DNA from: Catonia carolina | Lineage: Eukaryota > Arthropoda > Insecta > Hemiptera > Achilidae | Reading direction: 5' to 3' | Length of the DNA: 64,000 bases | Assembly (NCBI GenBank): GCA_035578175.1 | Contig: JAQMRL010000015.1 | Location: 19,243,172 to 19,307,171 of the forward strand | Shown: piece by piece, positions 44,581-55,222 of the stretch | Position numbering within the stretch: position 1 is the first letter of the stretch | How the letters are laid out: each line of letters opens with the position of its first letter | Notes under the pieces: model-generated | What the model saw: the letters and a program-made list of their open reading frames with translations, nothing else | The model's database searches: none | Told to the model about the DNA's origin: nothing | Made by a program: the position numbers and the translations under genes

Positions 44581-45062
44581 GGAGAGGTAGTTTGGTCACT
44601 TATGTCGTACAATCTGACAAATCTGCTAATTTTTTTGCAATGATAAATAAAATAAACAAAATTAAAGAAAAAATTCACAATTATATAAGACACTACTAAA
44701 AATTATTGCATGGTTATACAATGTAATAATGAACGTTCATAAATGACAAAAATAACAATACGGAAAGATTTGCAACTTTAGAATCTTTAATGGCAATAGT
44801 TAATCATGGTGAGTTATACGGAGGAAACATACTGGTAATTCATCCGATGAAGTCTTTAACGTACAGGGTGGAACAGAAGTCATTTGACAGAAAATTACTT
44901 TGAATATTTTATATATTTGTTTTAGGTTTTATATGGCGGGGGAACACTACAAACTAAATTTCAGTAAAATCAAAACTAATTATGTCAGAAACTACTTCAC
45001 ATCCATTATTAAACCACATCATGACAAAAAACTGTCATTATCATGACATACAGAGAAGATTT

Positions 45063-45308
45063 TGCCCATAACAGGCAGGTGGATTGTTAAATTATTTGCA
45101 CTCGATCTGTTAGTTCAAGGGCTACAAAAAATAATTCTGTTTCTTGTCACATGGTCAGCCAAATTGTACGACTGAAGCATTTAAGAACAGAAGAAGTTGA
45201 GGTGTAAAAGTTTCTATTCACAGTTATCTCCTTTAAAATAATGAATTTCATTATACAGCCAGACCTAGTGGTGAATGAAGTGAAGGTGTCATTTGCAGGG
45301 TGAAAATT
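45063..45308 (+). mobile_element. Family C SINE, 3'-incomplete
   Basis: It runs from TGCCCATAACAGGCAGGTGG to GTCATTTGCAGGGTGAAAA and then joins directly to M sequence. Confidence 0.87.
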
Positions 45309-45490
45309 AGCGTCCTTAGTATACATTTTACGACAAAAGTTTGTATGAATAAAGTTGTAGAAAATAAAAAACCTACAACTTTTATTTTAAGCATTTTTCT
45401 TCAGAGCTTCGTTTAACGTCAAATAGTGATTTCTATACCTTTTAAGTCAAAGAGATGTTGATTTTCATGTTGCGTCATTCACTCCTGATT
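45309..45490 (+). mobile_element. Family M fragment
   Basis: Inner M sequence (TTAGTATACATTTTACGACA, AAAACCTACAACTTTTAT and GTTGATTTTCATGTTGCGTC), same orientation as the reference copy. Confidence 0.78.
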
Positions 45491-46261
45491 CAAATCAAAT
45501 CAAAAAATCAAAAAAAAGTTATTATAAATAAATAATACAACAAATAAATGGCTATTTTAATGTTTAACTAACTACAATTCAGCTACCAGTCTTTATATCA
45601 CCGACTTTATTTTCTTAAAACTAAAATATGATTCATTAATAAATGACAAACTAATGTTTCAATTGTAAATTAGTAATAAAATAAATTTTGAGAGTATACC
45701 TTTCTACAGTAAATGTTCAAAAAGCTTCCCGTCTACAGCCAGGCAGTGTGTTAACCTCGAGTAATATTATTTTGTAACTTTTTGTATCATATCTGGTGGT
45801 ACACGAGCAGATTCATCAATTATTCTTCAATAATTAATTTTTTCTCATTATTATCATGTCTTACCAGCGTTTAAAATTAGTTATCAGATACTTTATGATT
45901 GAAAACTGCAATAAAATGGTTTATGCAGTGCGTTCTACCTTTTTTATTGCTAACACAAAGTTCCCAAAATTGCAACTTTGAATGCTTATAACTAAAACAC
46001 GAAGGCATCTACTGAAAAACGGTTTCCGCTATTGATTTTTTCTTAAAATTTCACATTGAAATGACGTATCACACGACCAACATCCAATTTTAAAAAATTA
46101 AGTTGAATCCAATATGGCGGATCCAAAATGGCGGACAAAATTTCAAAACCAAAAAAAGTTGGATTTTAAAAATATGCAGATATGCATAAGCTTCTTTCAC
46201 CAAATACGTCTCAGTTACGCAATATAAAGCTGTTTCCATACTTAAAAATCACCCTGTATAT

Positions 46262-46348
46262 CATCATTCTCCACCGTCTGCAATAGCAGAAATTGTTAAT
46301 TGTTATTGCAAAAATTTAACACTCCACCTACCTGTTCTAGGCAAATAA
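46262..46348. mobile_element. Fragments of SINE-A body and family C 5' end
   Basis: CTCCACCGTCTGCAATAGCA is SINE-A body sequence. It is followed by AACACTCCACCTACCTGTTC, the C 5' end in reverse. Confidence 0.6.
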
Positions 46349-46388
46349 TGTTTAATAGGTCAAAATATTCTGTCTAAACACTTTTTGT

Positions 46389-47530
46389 AGATACTGAAGT
46401 CACGAGATTGCCTTTTGCGTATGTATGGGCTGTGAGGAAGGAAAGTGAAATATTTGCGGTGCTACCAACCTCAACTGTGAGACACTACTTGTACATTTCA
46501 CTACCGTGCAGTTTCTAGATACATTTTGTAAGCTGTGGTTTATTCCGATAAAATGTTTTCTTCATAAACTTTATAGAAATAAATATGACCTGTAATATTG
46601 CCTATAGCTTAATTACATAACTAGATATGTTTGATTTACTGTAATTACGAATGAATCGCCTTCTTTACTATTGCTGTCATCAGCGTTTTCATTATCAGTC
46701 TCTCTAGTAACTACCTAACCGTTTTCTTTTTTTACCAGTTGCCAACAAAACTGTTGATGAAGAATTATCTTCTTCACTGTCTTTAACTTCCTGTTTTATA
46801 TTTCGAATTGTGGAAAGAGAAACATCACAGTAGTTAGCTACTCTCTCACGGCTTTTGTTAAAAGGCACGGATAGGCATTTTTGTTTAGCTTCAACTTCAC
46901 AACATATATTACATTGCGTTCAGCACTGTGAATAGTTCGACCACGTTTTCGAGAAACCGACATTTGTATTTAGGGTAACAAACCGTTATATTCGTACAGT
47001 TAACCTAAAGAAGGTTCCGCGATGTACTGTACAATATGCTCTGGGTACAGTAAAGTCTGCCCATAACAGACAGGAGGAGTATCAAATTATTTACACTCAA
47101 TCTGTTCGTTGCAGGGCTAAAATAAATAGTTCTGTTTCTTGTCACATGGTCAGCCAATTAAATGACTGAATCATTTAAGAACAGAAGAGGTAGAGGTGTA
47201 AAAGACACTAATCAGAGTTATCTCGTCTGAAAGTAATGGATTTCATTATACAGCCAGACCCTGTGGTGAATGAAGTGAAAGTGTCATTTGCAGAGTGGAA
47301 AATATATGCTTTTCAGAGGGCCTGGTAATGGTAAACCACCTCACTCCTCAATATACTTAGTAAAACCTCTACAGGTTCAAACCAGCTTTTTGGCTGATGA
47401 CCTAAACAACAACATAGTATAAGTTGGTATGTTTGTCGTACTGAAATTAAATCAGTTACGCATGCGCACTGATGCTTTTCCCCCTTTACCCCTTGTTGCA
47501 AACAAGGGCAAACTCGTAACTAAAGTGACT
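46389..47530 (-). mobile_element. Element D, copy 3, with family C insertion
   Basis: The right-hand TIR of the family (GATACTGAAGTCACGAGATT) lies at 46389 and the left TIR, inverted, at about 47487-47530. The minus-strand protein, with frameshifts, reads MSVSRKRGRTIHSAERN, EVEAKQKCL, KSRERVANYCDVSLSTIRNI, KQEVKDSEEDNSSSTVLLAT and KKRKRLGR. The recognition helix CDVSLSTIRNI is best preserved here. A C SINE (47058-47413) separates the leader from the left TIR. Confidence 0.75.
47046..47423 (+). mobile_element. Family C SINE inserted in element D copy 3
   Basis: The element spans 47058-47413. The flanks ACAGTAAAG and ATAGTATAAG form an imperfect duplication. The insertion point matches the one in D copy 2 within a few bases, but in the opposite orientation relative to D. 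The interior lacks about 40 bp after AGAGGGCCTGG. Confidence 0.85.
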
Positions 47531-48449
47531 ACAATGAAAGGAAATAACAATAGAACCATAGACTAACTCTTTCATAGCATTCAAAAGCGATCAAAGTCAA
47601 ATAATTTATGACCTATCCTATACTAGTATTTTTGTATTTAACCTCCTCACTTTTGTACAGGAATAATACTACTGTTTAATACTGGAATCGACATAGGTTG
47701 AGTGAAGTTAATTTTAAAGGGCGTCCACTTTCTCCGTTTTATATCAAACAATAATAATAATAATAATAATCCACCCGCCGTCCGCTGCTATGACTTACTC
47801 TTTTCCCTTATCTAAGTACGGATAAGAACATTACGAGGGGAATATATCATATGATAACAGGTTATTTTGATATTGTAAATTATTGTAACTGTTTAAGTTA
47901 TAATGCATTAATATCTTATTGTAACTGCATGCAACCGAGTTATAATATTGTAACTATAATTTATTGTATAATGAAAAGAGGTAAAGGTTTTATAGCTACC
48001 TATTCTATTGTCGGTACATTTGTACTGCTAAGATTGTGTTTTATTAAGATATTTTTATGTTTGTTGTAAATTAAAGAATATTATTATTTTAAATTTCTGA
48101 CATTTAAAAAGCATTTCCGTATTTTATTTACTTTTTTTATATTTGTAGTGGTAGGACATGTAATTTCATCCATATTTATGGTGCGGATGAAATTATTAAT
48201 ATATAAATAGGGTTTCTTTTCCTAAGGATCGATACCTTAAAAGGAATGAAATATTTAAGTTTCAAAAATTTAATTAAATTTTATGAGAAAATTGGTATAA
48301 GTTCTTTTTCATTTCCAGTTTCTTTTACCTGTTGTTCTTCAGTCTTTTCTGCACTCGGCCAATCTCTTCATCTCATTTCCCTCCAACAGTATTTTTTTTA
48401 ACAAGTTGTATTTTCCAATCGGTTTTTAAATATAAATAAATAAACTATA
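47531..48449. other. A+T-rich spacer
   Basis: An (AAT)n run lies at 47750-47771. The 72-codon plus frame at 47851-48069 is compositional. Confidence 0.4.
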
Positions 48450-49225
48450 CTTGTTGTTTTGGTCATCAGCCAAAATGGTAGTTTAAACCTCTAGAGGCTT
48501 TACTATGTAAAAACAAAGAGTGAGGTGGTTTAGCAGTTGCTTTCCTCACTGAAGGCGAAAGTAGCTTGGTCAGCATGCCAGGCTCTCTAAAAAGCATCTA
48601 CTTTCCACCCTGAAAATTATACCTTTAATTCATTCACCACTCTGGCTGTACAATGAAATTCAAAACTGTCAGAGATAACTCTGAATAGTATCTTTTACAA
48701 ATATACCCTTTCTCTTCTCTGGCTCTGGCTGTAAAATGAAATTCATAACTGTCAGAGATAACTCTGACTAGTGTCTTTTACAAACGTACTCTTCTCTTCC
48801 CCATAAATCTTCTAAATAATGCAGAAGAAGTTAGGCGCCTGAAACGTTGCCATGTTTTGGACTTGTCTGAAAGAGTTTAAATGTATATAAAATTTTAGTG
48901 AAAAGTATTCTATATTGTAAAATGTAAATATCTTTGTACATAGTAATTTTCTCCTTGAACACATGAATAATTGATATAATGAGAGGTACTCAGGGTAATG
49001 AGGCCTCAACTTGTGGTTTGTAAATTCAAAAGATTTGCTTATAGTTTATTTTTAAAAAACTGATTGCAAATAATGTTATTTTGAAAAAAAACTCTTCTCT
49101 TCCTAAATACTTCAGTCATCTCATTGGCTAACGATGTGATAAGAAACAGAACTATTTTTTGTAGCCCTAGAATTAGCAAGTCGAGTGCAAATAATTTAAC
49201 ACTCCACTTGTCTCTTATGAGCATA
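48450..49225 (-). mobile_element. Family C SINE with internal duplication and a retrocopy insertion
   Basis: This inverted C copy spans 48450-48800 and 49091-49225. The segment CTCTGGCTGTACAATGAAAT to ACAAATATACCC is tandemly duplicated (about 80 bp, 48643-48723 and 48724-48800). The interruption at 48801-49090 is annotated separately. Confidence 0.85.
48788..49103 (+). pseudogene. 5'-truncated retrocopy of a polyadenylated mRNA, 13-bp TSD
   Basis: The insert 48801-49090 is flanked by exact ACTCTTCTCTTCC (48788-48800, 49091-49103) and ends in an A7 tract. The first 25 codons are open and read like a protein C-terminus: INLLNNAEEVRRLKRCHVLD then LSERV and a TAA at 48878-48880. About 200 bp of A+T-rich 3' UTR follow. 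AATAATG close to the tail could be a variant polyadenylation signal. I do not recognise the source gene. A LINE-derived 3' end is the alternative, but no other copy is visible in the window. Confidence 0.62.
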
Positions 49226-50063
49226 TTATTCAAGTAATCTCTACATTTTTATGACACAAAATGTCTACATGTACTGAAGAGAAAAAGCTAAATCAAGTTT
49301 TGCCTTTTAATTTTTTTTTAAATGAACTTCTTGGTCGGCTTAATAGTGGCGAACACTTTTCCGTAGTGGTTACTTTTTTTTAATTGGGAAGGAACGCATT
49401 CGGGTGTCCGTAAAGAGAGCATTTTCCAGTCAGCAAAAGTTACGTACGTGTGTCGCGATTGGAAAAACGGAATTGAAAATTTAAATTTAAGGTACCACTC
49501 ATAAAAGAATATTCTATCAGTTCTGTTTTAATAGTTTTTGTATTTGACTATCACAACCCCCCTACTAAAAAGGGGGGATATTAAGGGTAAGAATATTTAA
49601 ATCGTATATCTCCTTCCTACATTAATTTATGTATTCGTTTACACATTTTTTTAAAATCTATCATTTAAGATTTTTACGTGCAAAGGCAGCAAATAAAATA
49701 TGTTGAGTGTCAAATTACCGTGATGACACACAGATAAAGAGTCTTTTTTGTCAGTTGTGGAAGTATTAGGTGTCTATTTCTAGTGTAATGTTGGACTCTG
49801 CTCCGAAGACGTAATCTGTTTTTTTGCTCCCTAATTAGAATTTCTTTCACTCCAGCGCTGAAAAACCAGGAAAAATCTGTTCAGATGAATATCTTAGAGG
49901 TTTGTTTTTTATTAGTTTGATAATTAATTTTTGACTTTCACTAGGGGGTCTATGTATTGGCAACGTTGCTGACAAGTTATTGGCAAGCTATGACGTGGGT
50001 AGGGGCAAAACATTCAGAGGTCATCATCTTTGAAAAATAGTATAGTGAATATAACTGGACAAT
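49226..50063. other. Spacer without recognised gene
   Basis: Mixed composition with a G-rich run AAAAAGGGGGGATATT near 49567. I see no domain or known repeat. Confidence 0.4.
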
Positions 50064-50842
50064 ATAGAAACATTGTTATAGTTTAGGTCAACAGCCAAAA
50101 GGCTGGTTTGAACCTCTAGAGGTTTTACTAAGTAAAACGAGGAGTAAGGTGGTTTACCATGCCTTCCTCACTGAATGGAAAAGTATGCTTATCAGCATGC
50201 CGGGCCCCCTAAAAAGCACATATTTTCCACACTGCAAATGACACCTTCACTTCATTCACCACAGGGTCTGGCTGTTTAATTAAATTCATTACTTTCAGAG
50301 GAGATAACTCTGATTAGTGTCTTTTACACCTCTACCTCTTCTGTTCTTAAATGATTCAGTTATTTAATTGGCTGACCATGTGATAAGATCAATCTGTTAG
50401 TTGCAGGGCTAAAATAAATAGTTCTGTTTCTTATCACATGGTCAGCCAATTAAATGACTGAATCATTTAAGAACAGAAGAGGTAGAGGTGTAAAAGACAC
50501 TAATCAGAGTTATCTCCTCTGAAAGTAATGAATTTCATTAAACAGCCAGACCCTGTGGTGAATGAAGTGAAAGTGTCATTGGCAGAGTGGAAAATATATG
50601 CTTTTCAGAGGGCCTGGCATGCTGATAAGTGTACTTTTCCACTCAGTGAGGAAGGCAAAGGGTAAACCACCTCACTCCTCAATTTACTTAGTAAAACCTC
50701 TACAGGTTCAAACCAGCCTTTCGGCTGATGACCTAAACAACATGTGATAAGAAACAGAACTATATATTTTAGCTCTGCAACGAACAGATTGAGAGTAAAT
50801 ATTTGACTCTTTACCTGTTTGTTATGGGCAGATAGAAACATT
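50064..50842 (-). mobile_element. Family C SINE (host of a nested C), 11-bp TSD
   Basis: The inverted C spans 50075-50387 and 50741-50831. ATAGAAACATT repeats exactly at 50064-50074 and 50832-50842. A second C interrupts it. Confidence 0.93.
50377..50751 (+). mobile_element. Family C SINE nested in another family C, 11-bp TSD
   Basis: A 5'-truncated C (50388-50740, starting ATCAATCTGTTAGTTGCAGG) is inserted in the opposite orientation. CATGTGATAAG is duplicated exactly at 50377-50387 and 50741-50751. The pair forms a large inverted repeat able to fold. Confidence 0.95.
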
Positions 50843-51507
50843 ACAAAACCCAAATACAAAATGCAAATATATAGTTATTGCTTCATAAATAGAATTGTTT
50901 TCTTTACAATAGCAGATGTTATACAATTAACAATGTTGAGATGGTTTTAATAGAAATATGACACGATTTTGAACTACGCAATAGCAAGTATACCTTTGCA
51001 GGAATAATACGAACCAATTAAATTGTTAGAACCGTGGTCAGTTATCTCGGTTAATAAATTGATCCCATAGCAAAGAGATATGATATTGTAAATACATTTA
51101 GTCATGTGTGTATTCAATGTAGTTATTTTTTTTTATTATTATTATTATTTTTTAAATACAATACAACTTTCACTGATCACACGTGGAGGTATTATTATTA
51201 TTAAGGAAATAATTTTTCAATTATATTAGTTACTATATTAAATTGTATTTTTAAATTAATAGAAGAGTCTGTGGTATGTGTTATTACTCAATTGGTAATA
51301 TATAACTACTAGTCTACTCCCTTGGTTAAACAATTACAATTATTACTTAGTTATTTAATGTTTAAATACATCTGTTGAAATCGGTTTTTACTTTCTCGAG
51401 TAATATTATAGCTTGTAATAAAGAGAGATTAAGTATGGTGATCGTTTAAAATAAATGTGATACGTTAATCTTAATTGATCTTTCTAAAAAATGTTTTAAC
51501 TCATTAT
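50843..51507. other. A+T-rich spacer
   Basis: A (TTA)n run lies near 51133-51151. No gene. Confidence 0.45.
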
Positions 51508-51920
51508 AGGGCAGTAATCTGCCCTATAACAGGCAGGTGGAGTGTCAAATTATTTACACCCAATCTCTTCGTTGCAGGGCTAAAATAAATAGTTCTGTTT
51601 CTTATCACATGGTCAGTAAATTAAATGACTGATTTTTTTAAGAACAGAATAGGTAGAGATGTAAAAGACACTAATCAGAGTTATCTGCTCTGAAAGTAAT
51701 GAATTTCATTATACAGCCAGACCCTGTGGTGAATGAATTGAAGGTGTCATTTGCAGAGTGGAAAATATGTGCTTTTCAGAGGGCCCGGCATGCTGATAAG
51801 CGTACTTTTCCACTCAGTGAGGAAGGCAATTGTAAACCACCTTACACCTCGTTTTACTTAGTAAAACCTCTACAGGTTCAAACCAGCCTTTCGGCTGTTG
51901 ACCTAAACAACAGGGCAGTA
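51508..51920 (+). mobile_element. Family C SINE, full length with 9-bp TSD
   Basis: The element spans about 51517-51911. AGGGCAGTA repeats at 51508-51516 and 51912-51920. The 95-codon frame across it is a shadow. Confidence 0.92.
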
Positions 51921-51945
51921 CTACAGAGAAAAATATACAGGGTGA

Positions 51946-52190
51946 TTCAAAACTATACGGCAATCTCTTGGGATCTCATTCTATAGCTAAAAATAAGAAA
52001 AATTTCATATAAACATATGCCTGAAAACGCTTAGTTAGCGAGTTACGTCTAGCGAAAAATTTCACCTAGAACTCTGTACCCTCGGTGAAGTAAGGCCGTA
52101 TAAAAATGTTAAAGGTAGTTACAAAGATACAAATACGATTGTTTCTTATGTTTTTTTAATCTGGAAAATTGAATAAAATTGGTTCCAGAC
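51946..52190 (+). mobile_element. Family N repeat, copy 2 (tip portion)
   Basis: The tip TACAGGGTGATTCAAAACTA is followed by GGGATCTCATTCTATAGCTA, ATAAACATATGCCTGAAAAC and AGTTAGCGAGTTACGTCTAG. These match copies 1 and 3. It ends against a SINE-A piece. Confidence 0.7.
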
Positions 52191-52266
52191 CATGCCTGAG
52201 TGGGATTCGAACCCAGAACCACATAATGAGAGGCGATCACGTTACCAGCTACGCCAATGCGGCCCA
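52190..52266 (-). mobile_element. SINE-A tRNA-like head only
   Basis: It contains GGGATTCGAACCCAGAACCA and GAGAGGCGATCACGTTACCA (boxes B and A on the opposite strand) and no body or tail. Because the head is tRNA-like it may trigger tRNA finders, but the acceptor stem does not pair. Confidence 0.8.
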
Positions 52267-53428
52267 ATATAAAATTTATTCCATCTGTTGTTTGGGTTCA
52301 TTTGAAATTTTTTCATCAGATTTTTGAACGACTACAAAACTTTTCTCTGTTTATACTATGAATAAAATTATTGCGAGAAAGTAACAAAAACATTTTTTAA
52401 AGAAATAACAGCTGAGATATCTGACTGAATTAAATTAGTCATTCTTCAATAAACGATTCTTTAAAAAAAAAACTATAAAGAAATTATAGTTTCTTTTCTT
52501 ACTCCGTGTGCTATTTTAATTAATTATTTTACTTAGTTAATTATTTTTATAGTATAAATTACACAGATGACTAGACAATAAACAGGAGAACAAGAGGCTT
52601 GCGCTCTGATAATTATATTTCTTTTACACCATGGATTACAAAAAAATAAAACCAATTGAATACTGTTTGTTAAAACTTATGCAACAGTTTGCTGCATCTG
52701 CCATTACAATTACATTTCTTTGTAAAAGAGGTAACATATTATAGTAACAAGGTGAAGCAAAATAATATCGTTGAGTAGGTTTTAGGAAATAATATACTGT
52801 ATTACAAATTTTGCCGTTTTCATATTGTTCTTTCTTTCCACCTTCAAAATGGGTTATTTCGTCAAATTTATATATATAAACAGTTACACGTACCCGTAGG
52901 ATCACGGGTAATGTTCTAAATTTTAAATCGGGGTCTTACGGGGGTCGCTACCCTTATCCAAAAGATATGAAATGTTTCATTTTTAGAATACAAGAAGTCT
53001 TTTGACGGCATGTTGTTTAGCGTTTAAAATTACACAAAAATTAGATAACCCGAAAATTTTCAATTAGAACCCTCTAGCCTGCGGTAGGGGTTGTATTTCT
53101 TTTTATCTCCTTAACAGTGAATAATAGGGACAAAATGCATTAACCTGTTTTGTGCCCCACAAAAACGTACTTCAACATTATATAACCAAAGTTTCCCTTA
53201 ACCCACCGGTCCGCTGAGTAAACTACAAAAACCAAATTTCGGTTTTTTGGGGTTTGCCGTTTTCAGGTATTCCTATCTTTACACCTTCAAAACGGTTTTT
53301 TAGGCAAACTTTTATTAACAAAACGTTACAGGTACGTAACGTTTATTCATTCATTAACCTTGTGGCAAATGTTTCTGATCCACATATGAATTCTGATCCA
53401 CCTACCCCTCTGAGGCCGAGACACGGAA

Positions 53429-53445
53429 GCAGCGCGAAGCGCTGC
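53429..53445. repeat. GC-rich hairpin, unit 1 of repeat S
   Basis: GCAGCGC-GAA-GCGCTGC: perfect seven-pair stem with a GAA loop. Confidence 0.92.
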
Positions 53446-53949
53446 TGGAGTGGCGAGTATACTGTATTACAAATGCCAGAATTTTGTTAAACTGTAAATA
53501 ACGGTTTTTTCACGTTGTTCACAACGGTTTTTTCGCAAACGTTTATTGACAAAAACACATACACCTAGAGTCACGAAAAATTTTAAAATTTTCGGAATAC
53601 AAATAATCTTTTAAAGACATGTTATTTATCAAAGAAAATTACATAAAAATTTGGTAAGCCGAAAATTTTCAGGTTGCATGAGAAAACAAAAAACTCAAAG
53701 TATCATACATTCAAACCACAACATTCAAAGTTGAAATTTTGAAACTTTAAACATTACCCTTAAACTTTAAAACCTTCAAATTTTAAATTTTGAAACTTTA
53801 AACTTCATCTTTAAACTTTCATATCTTGAAATTTTTAAATATTGTAATCCACCCAGCCCTTTTGGCAGCCGAACTTCACCTTGTAGCAAATGGTTCTAAT
53901 CCACTTATGAATTCTGATCCACCTACCCCTCTGAGGTCGAGACACGAAA

Positions 53950-53966
53950 GCGGCGCGAAGCGCCGC
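53950..53966. repeat. GC-rich hairpin, unit 2 of repeat S
   Basis: GCGGCGC-GAA-GCGCCGC: the same hairpin with A-T replaced by G-C at the third pair, so the stem stays perfect. Confidence 0.92.
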
Positions 53967-54044
53967 TGGAATGGCGAGTATACTGTATTACAGATGCCGG
54001 GATTTTGTTAAACTGTAAATAAGACACTGCAATACAGTTGAAAT

Positions 54045-54182
54045 TGTTTAGGTTAACAAAGGCTGCTTTGAACCTGTAGAAGCTTTACTAAGTAAAACCA
54101 GGAGTGAGGTGTTTAACCATTACCTTCCTCAATGAATAGAAAAGTATGCTTATCAGCATGCCAAGCCCTCTGAAAAATATCT
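54045..54182 (-). mobile_element. Family C SINE fragment
   Basis: This is the 3' portion of an inverted C (AATTGTTTAGGTTAACAAAG to AGCCCTCTGAAAAATATC). It ends where a SINE with a different tRNA head begins. Confidence 0.82.
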
Positions 54183-54358
54183 TTTGGCTCTTTTGGCGTA
54201 GTGGTTAGCGCAACCGGCTTCTACGCCGGGGTCCATGGTTCGATTCCCAGTCAGATCTGGTATTTTTTCATCACTCATTTTCATCTATCACCCTTCTCAC
54301 CTTCTGCATTAGCAGTAATTGCAAAACAGTGGAACATTAACCCAAAAAACCAAAAAAA
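54183..54358 (+). mobile_element. SINE-A-like element with a different tRNA head
   Basis: The head has TGGCGTAGTGG (perfect A-box form) and GGTTCGATTCC (perfect B-box form). An anticodon-arm-like CCGGC-TTCTACG-CCGG lies between them, with CTA in the anticodon position. The T-stem is mismatched and no acceptor stem forms, so this is a SINE head and not a tRNA gene. The body and tail (CACCTTCTGCATTAGCAGTA, CAAAACAGTGGAACATTAAC, CCAAAAAA) are those of SINE-A. Confidence 0.85.
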
Positions 54359-54361
54359 TAA

Positions 54362-54750
54362 AATCTACAACCCTTGGTTTAGCGTCAATGACTGATTTTC
54401 TATATTTTTCTTATCAAAATTGGTAACACATATTAAATTTTTTTAAGATTGTGGCGTTAGATGCATTTTACGACAAAAATGTACACAATCTCAAAGTTAT
54501 AGAAGATAAGAAAATCACAGCTTTTATTTGAAACACTTTTTTCTGCAGAGCTTCGCTTACCGTCAATCAGTGATTTTCGTATATTTTAGTCAAACACAGG
54601 TTGATTTTCATTTACTCGTGATTAAAATTAGATTTTATTTTCATTTTACATTGTTTACTAGTGATTAAACATACACTATTTGTTCATTGTTTACATTGGA
54701 AAGAGAACGTCCTGTGATTGTTTCACACCAGACTTTTACTTTATCTTTTT
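54362..54750 (+). mobile_element. Family M fragment with 3' end
   Basis: Diverged M sequence from TCTACAACCCTTGG to the 3' end GTGATTGTTTCACACCAGAC and TTTT. The 5' half is missing. Confidence 0.78.
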
Positions 54751-55079
54751 ACTACTTGTGTTAAATTTGCATGTGCTACATAAATAACACTGAACGATGA
54801 TAAAAGAAATGGTTATTTGAAAGAAGAACCGGTCTTCTCGTGTCGCCTTTCTTATATAGTTTAAATACAACTAATGATTAAATTTAACCTCTTCAATAGT
54901 TTTGTATTACGCAATTATTACTTAAAAACTATTACTTCAACTGCACTAGAAGCCTAGGTAGGCGTACCAACTAGTTCTCAAGTGGGTTATCCGGTTTCCG
55001 CCGCAATATATTTCACCGTAATTAAAAGCACTTTTACTGTCTTGTAATGCATACCCATTTTATAAATTAGTGTAACACG

Positions 55080-55222
55080 CATTATTTTTTTTACTTTCAT
55101 CAGATTCTATACAAGACGACTCAAAATTCATTCATAATACAAGACGGGCTATATTGGTATTCATATACAAGACGATGAATGACAAATTTGAATTACATGA
55201 TAACCCTCATACAAAACATTTT
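55080..55222 (+). mobile_element. jockey-like LINE 3' UTR end
   Basis: ATACAAGACGATGAATGACA and AATTACATGATAACCCTCAT, then ACAAAACAT, match the 3' end of the LINE at 13790-14085. TATACAAGACG is repeated upstream. Confidence 0.6.

Larger units (their letters stand above)
44862..46260. mobile_element. Possible composite element bounded by TACAGGG tips
   Basis: The left edge GTACAGGGTGGAACAGAAGT and the right edge TAAAAATCACCCTGTATAT are inward-facing TACAGGGTG tips of the kind used by TA-target elements. Inside are a C SINE fragment, an M fragment and about 700 bp containing CCAATATGGCGGATCCAAAA. The two tips differ after seven bases, so they may belong to different elements. Confidence 0.3.
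52640..54030. repeat. Modular repeat S with two GC-hairpin units
   Basis: Recurrent modules lie in direct order. The GTATACTGTATTACAAATGC-type module occurs at about 52790, 53456 and 53976. A CCTTCAAAACGGTTTTTT and GCAAACGTTTATTGACAAAA module occurs around 53283 and 53520. A GAATACAAGAAGTCTTTTGA and CCGAAAATTTTCA module occurs at 52987 and 53600. A 150-bp unit with TTCTGATCCACCTACCCCTC and a GC hairpin occurs at 53365-53502 and 53885-54021. The class is unknown. Confidence 0.6.

Noticed and set aside
50075..50831. Possible CRISPR-like or fold-back array from repeated C blocks
   Set aside because: There are only two opposed copies with retroposition signatures and no regular spacers.
52195..52266. 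Possible tRNA gene on the minus strand
   Set aside because: The sequence is the tRNA-like head of SINE-A. The acceptor arms do not pair.
54190..54262. Possible tRNA gene with CTA anticodon
   Set aside because: No acceptor stem forms, the T-stem has mismatches, and the SINE-A body and tail follow directly. It is a SINE head.
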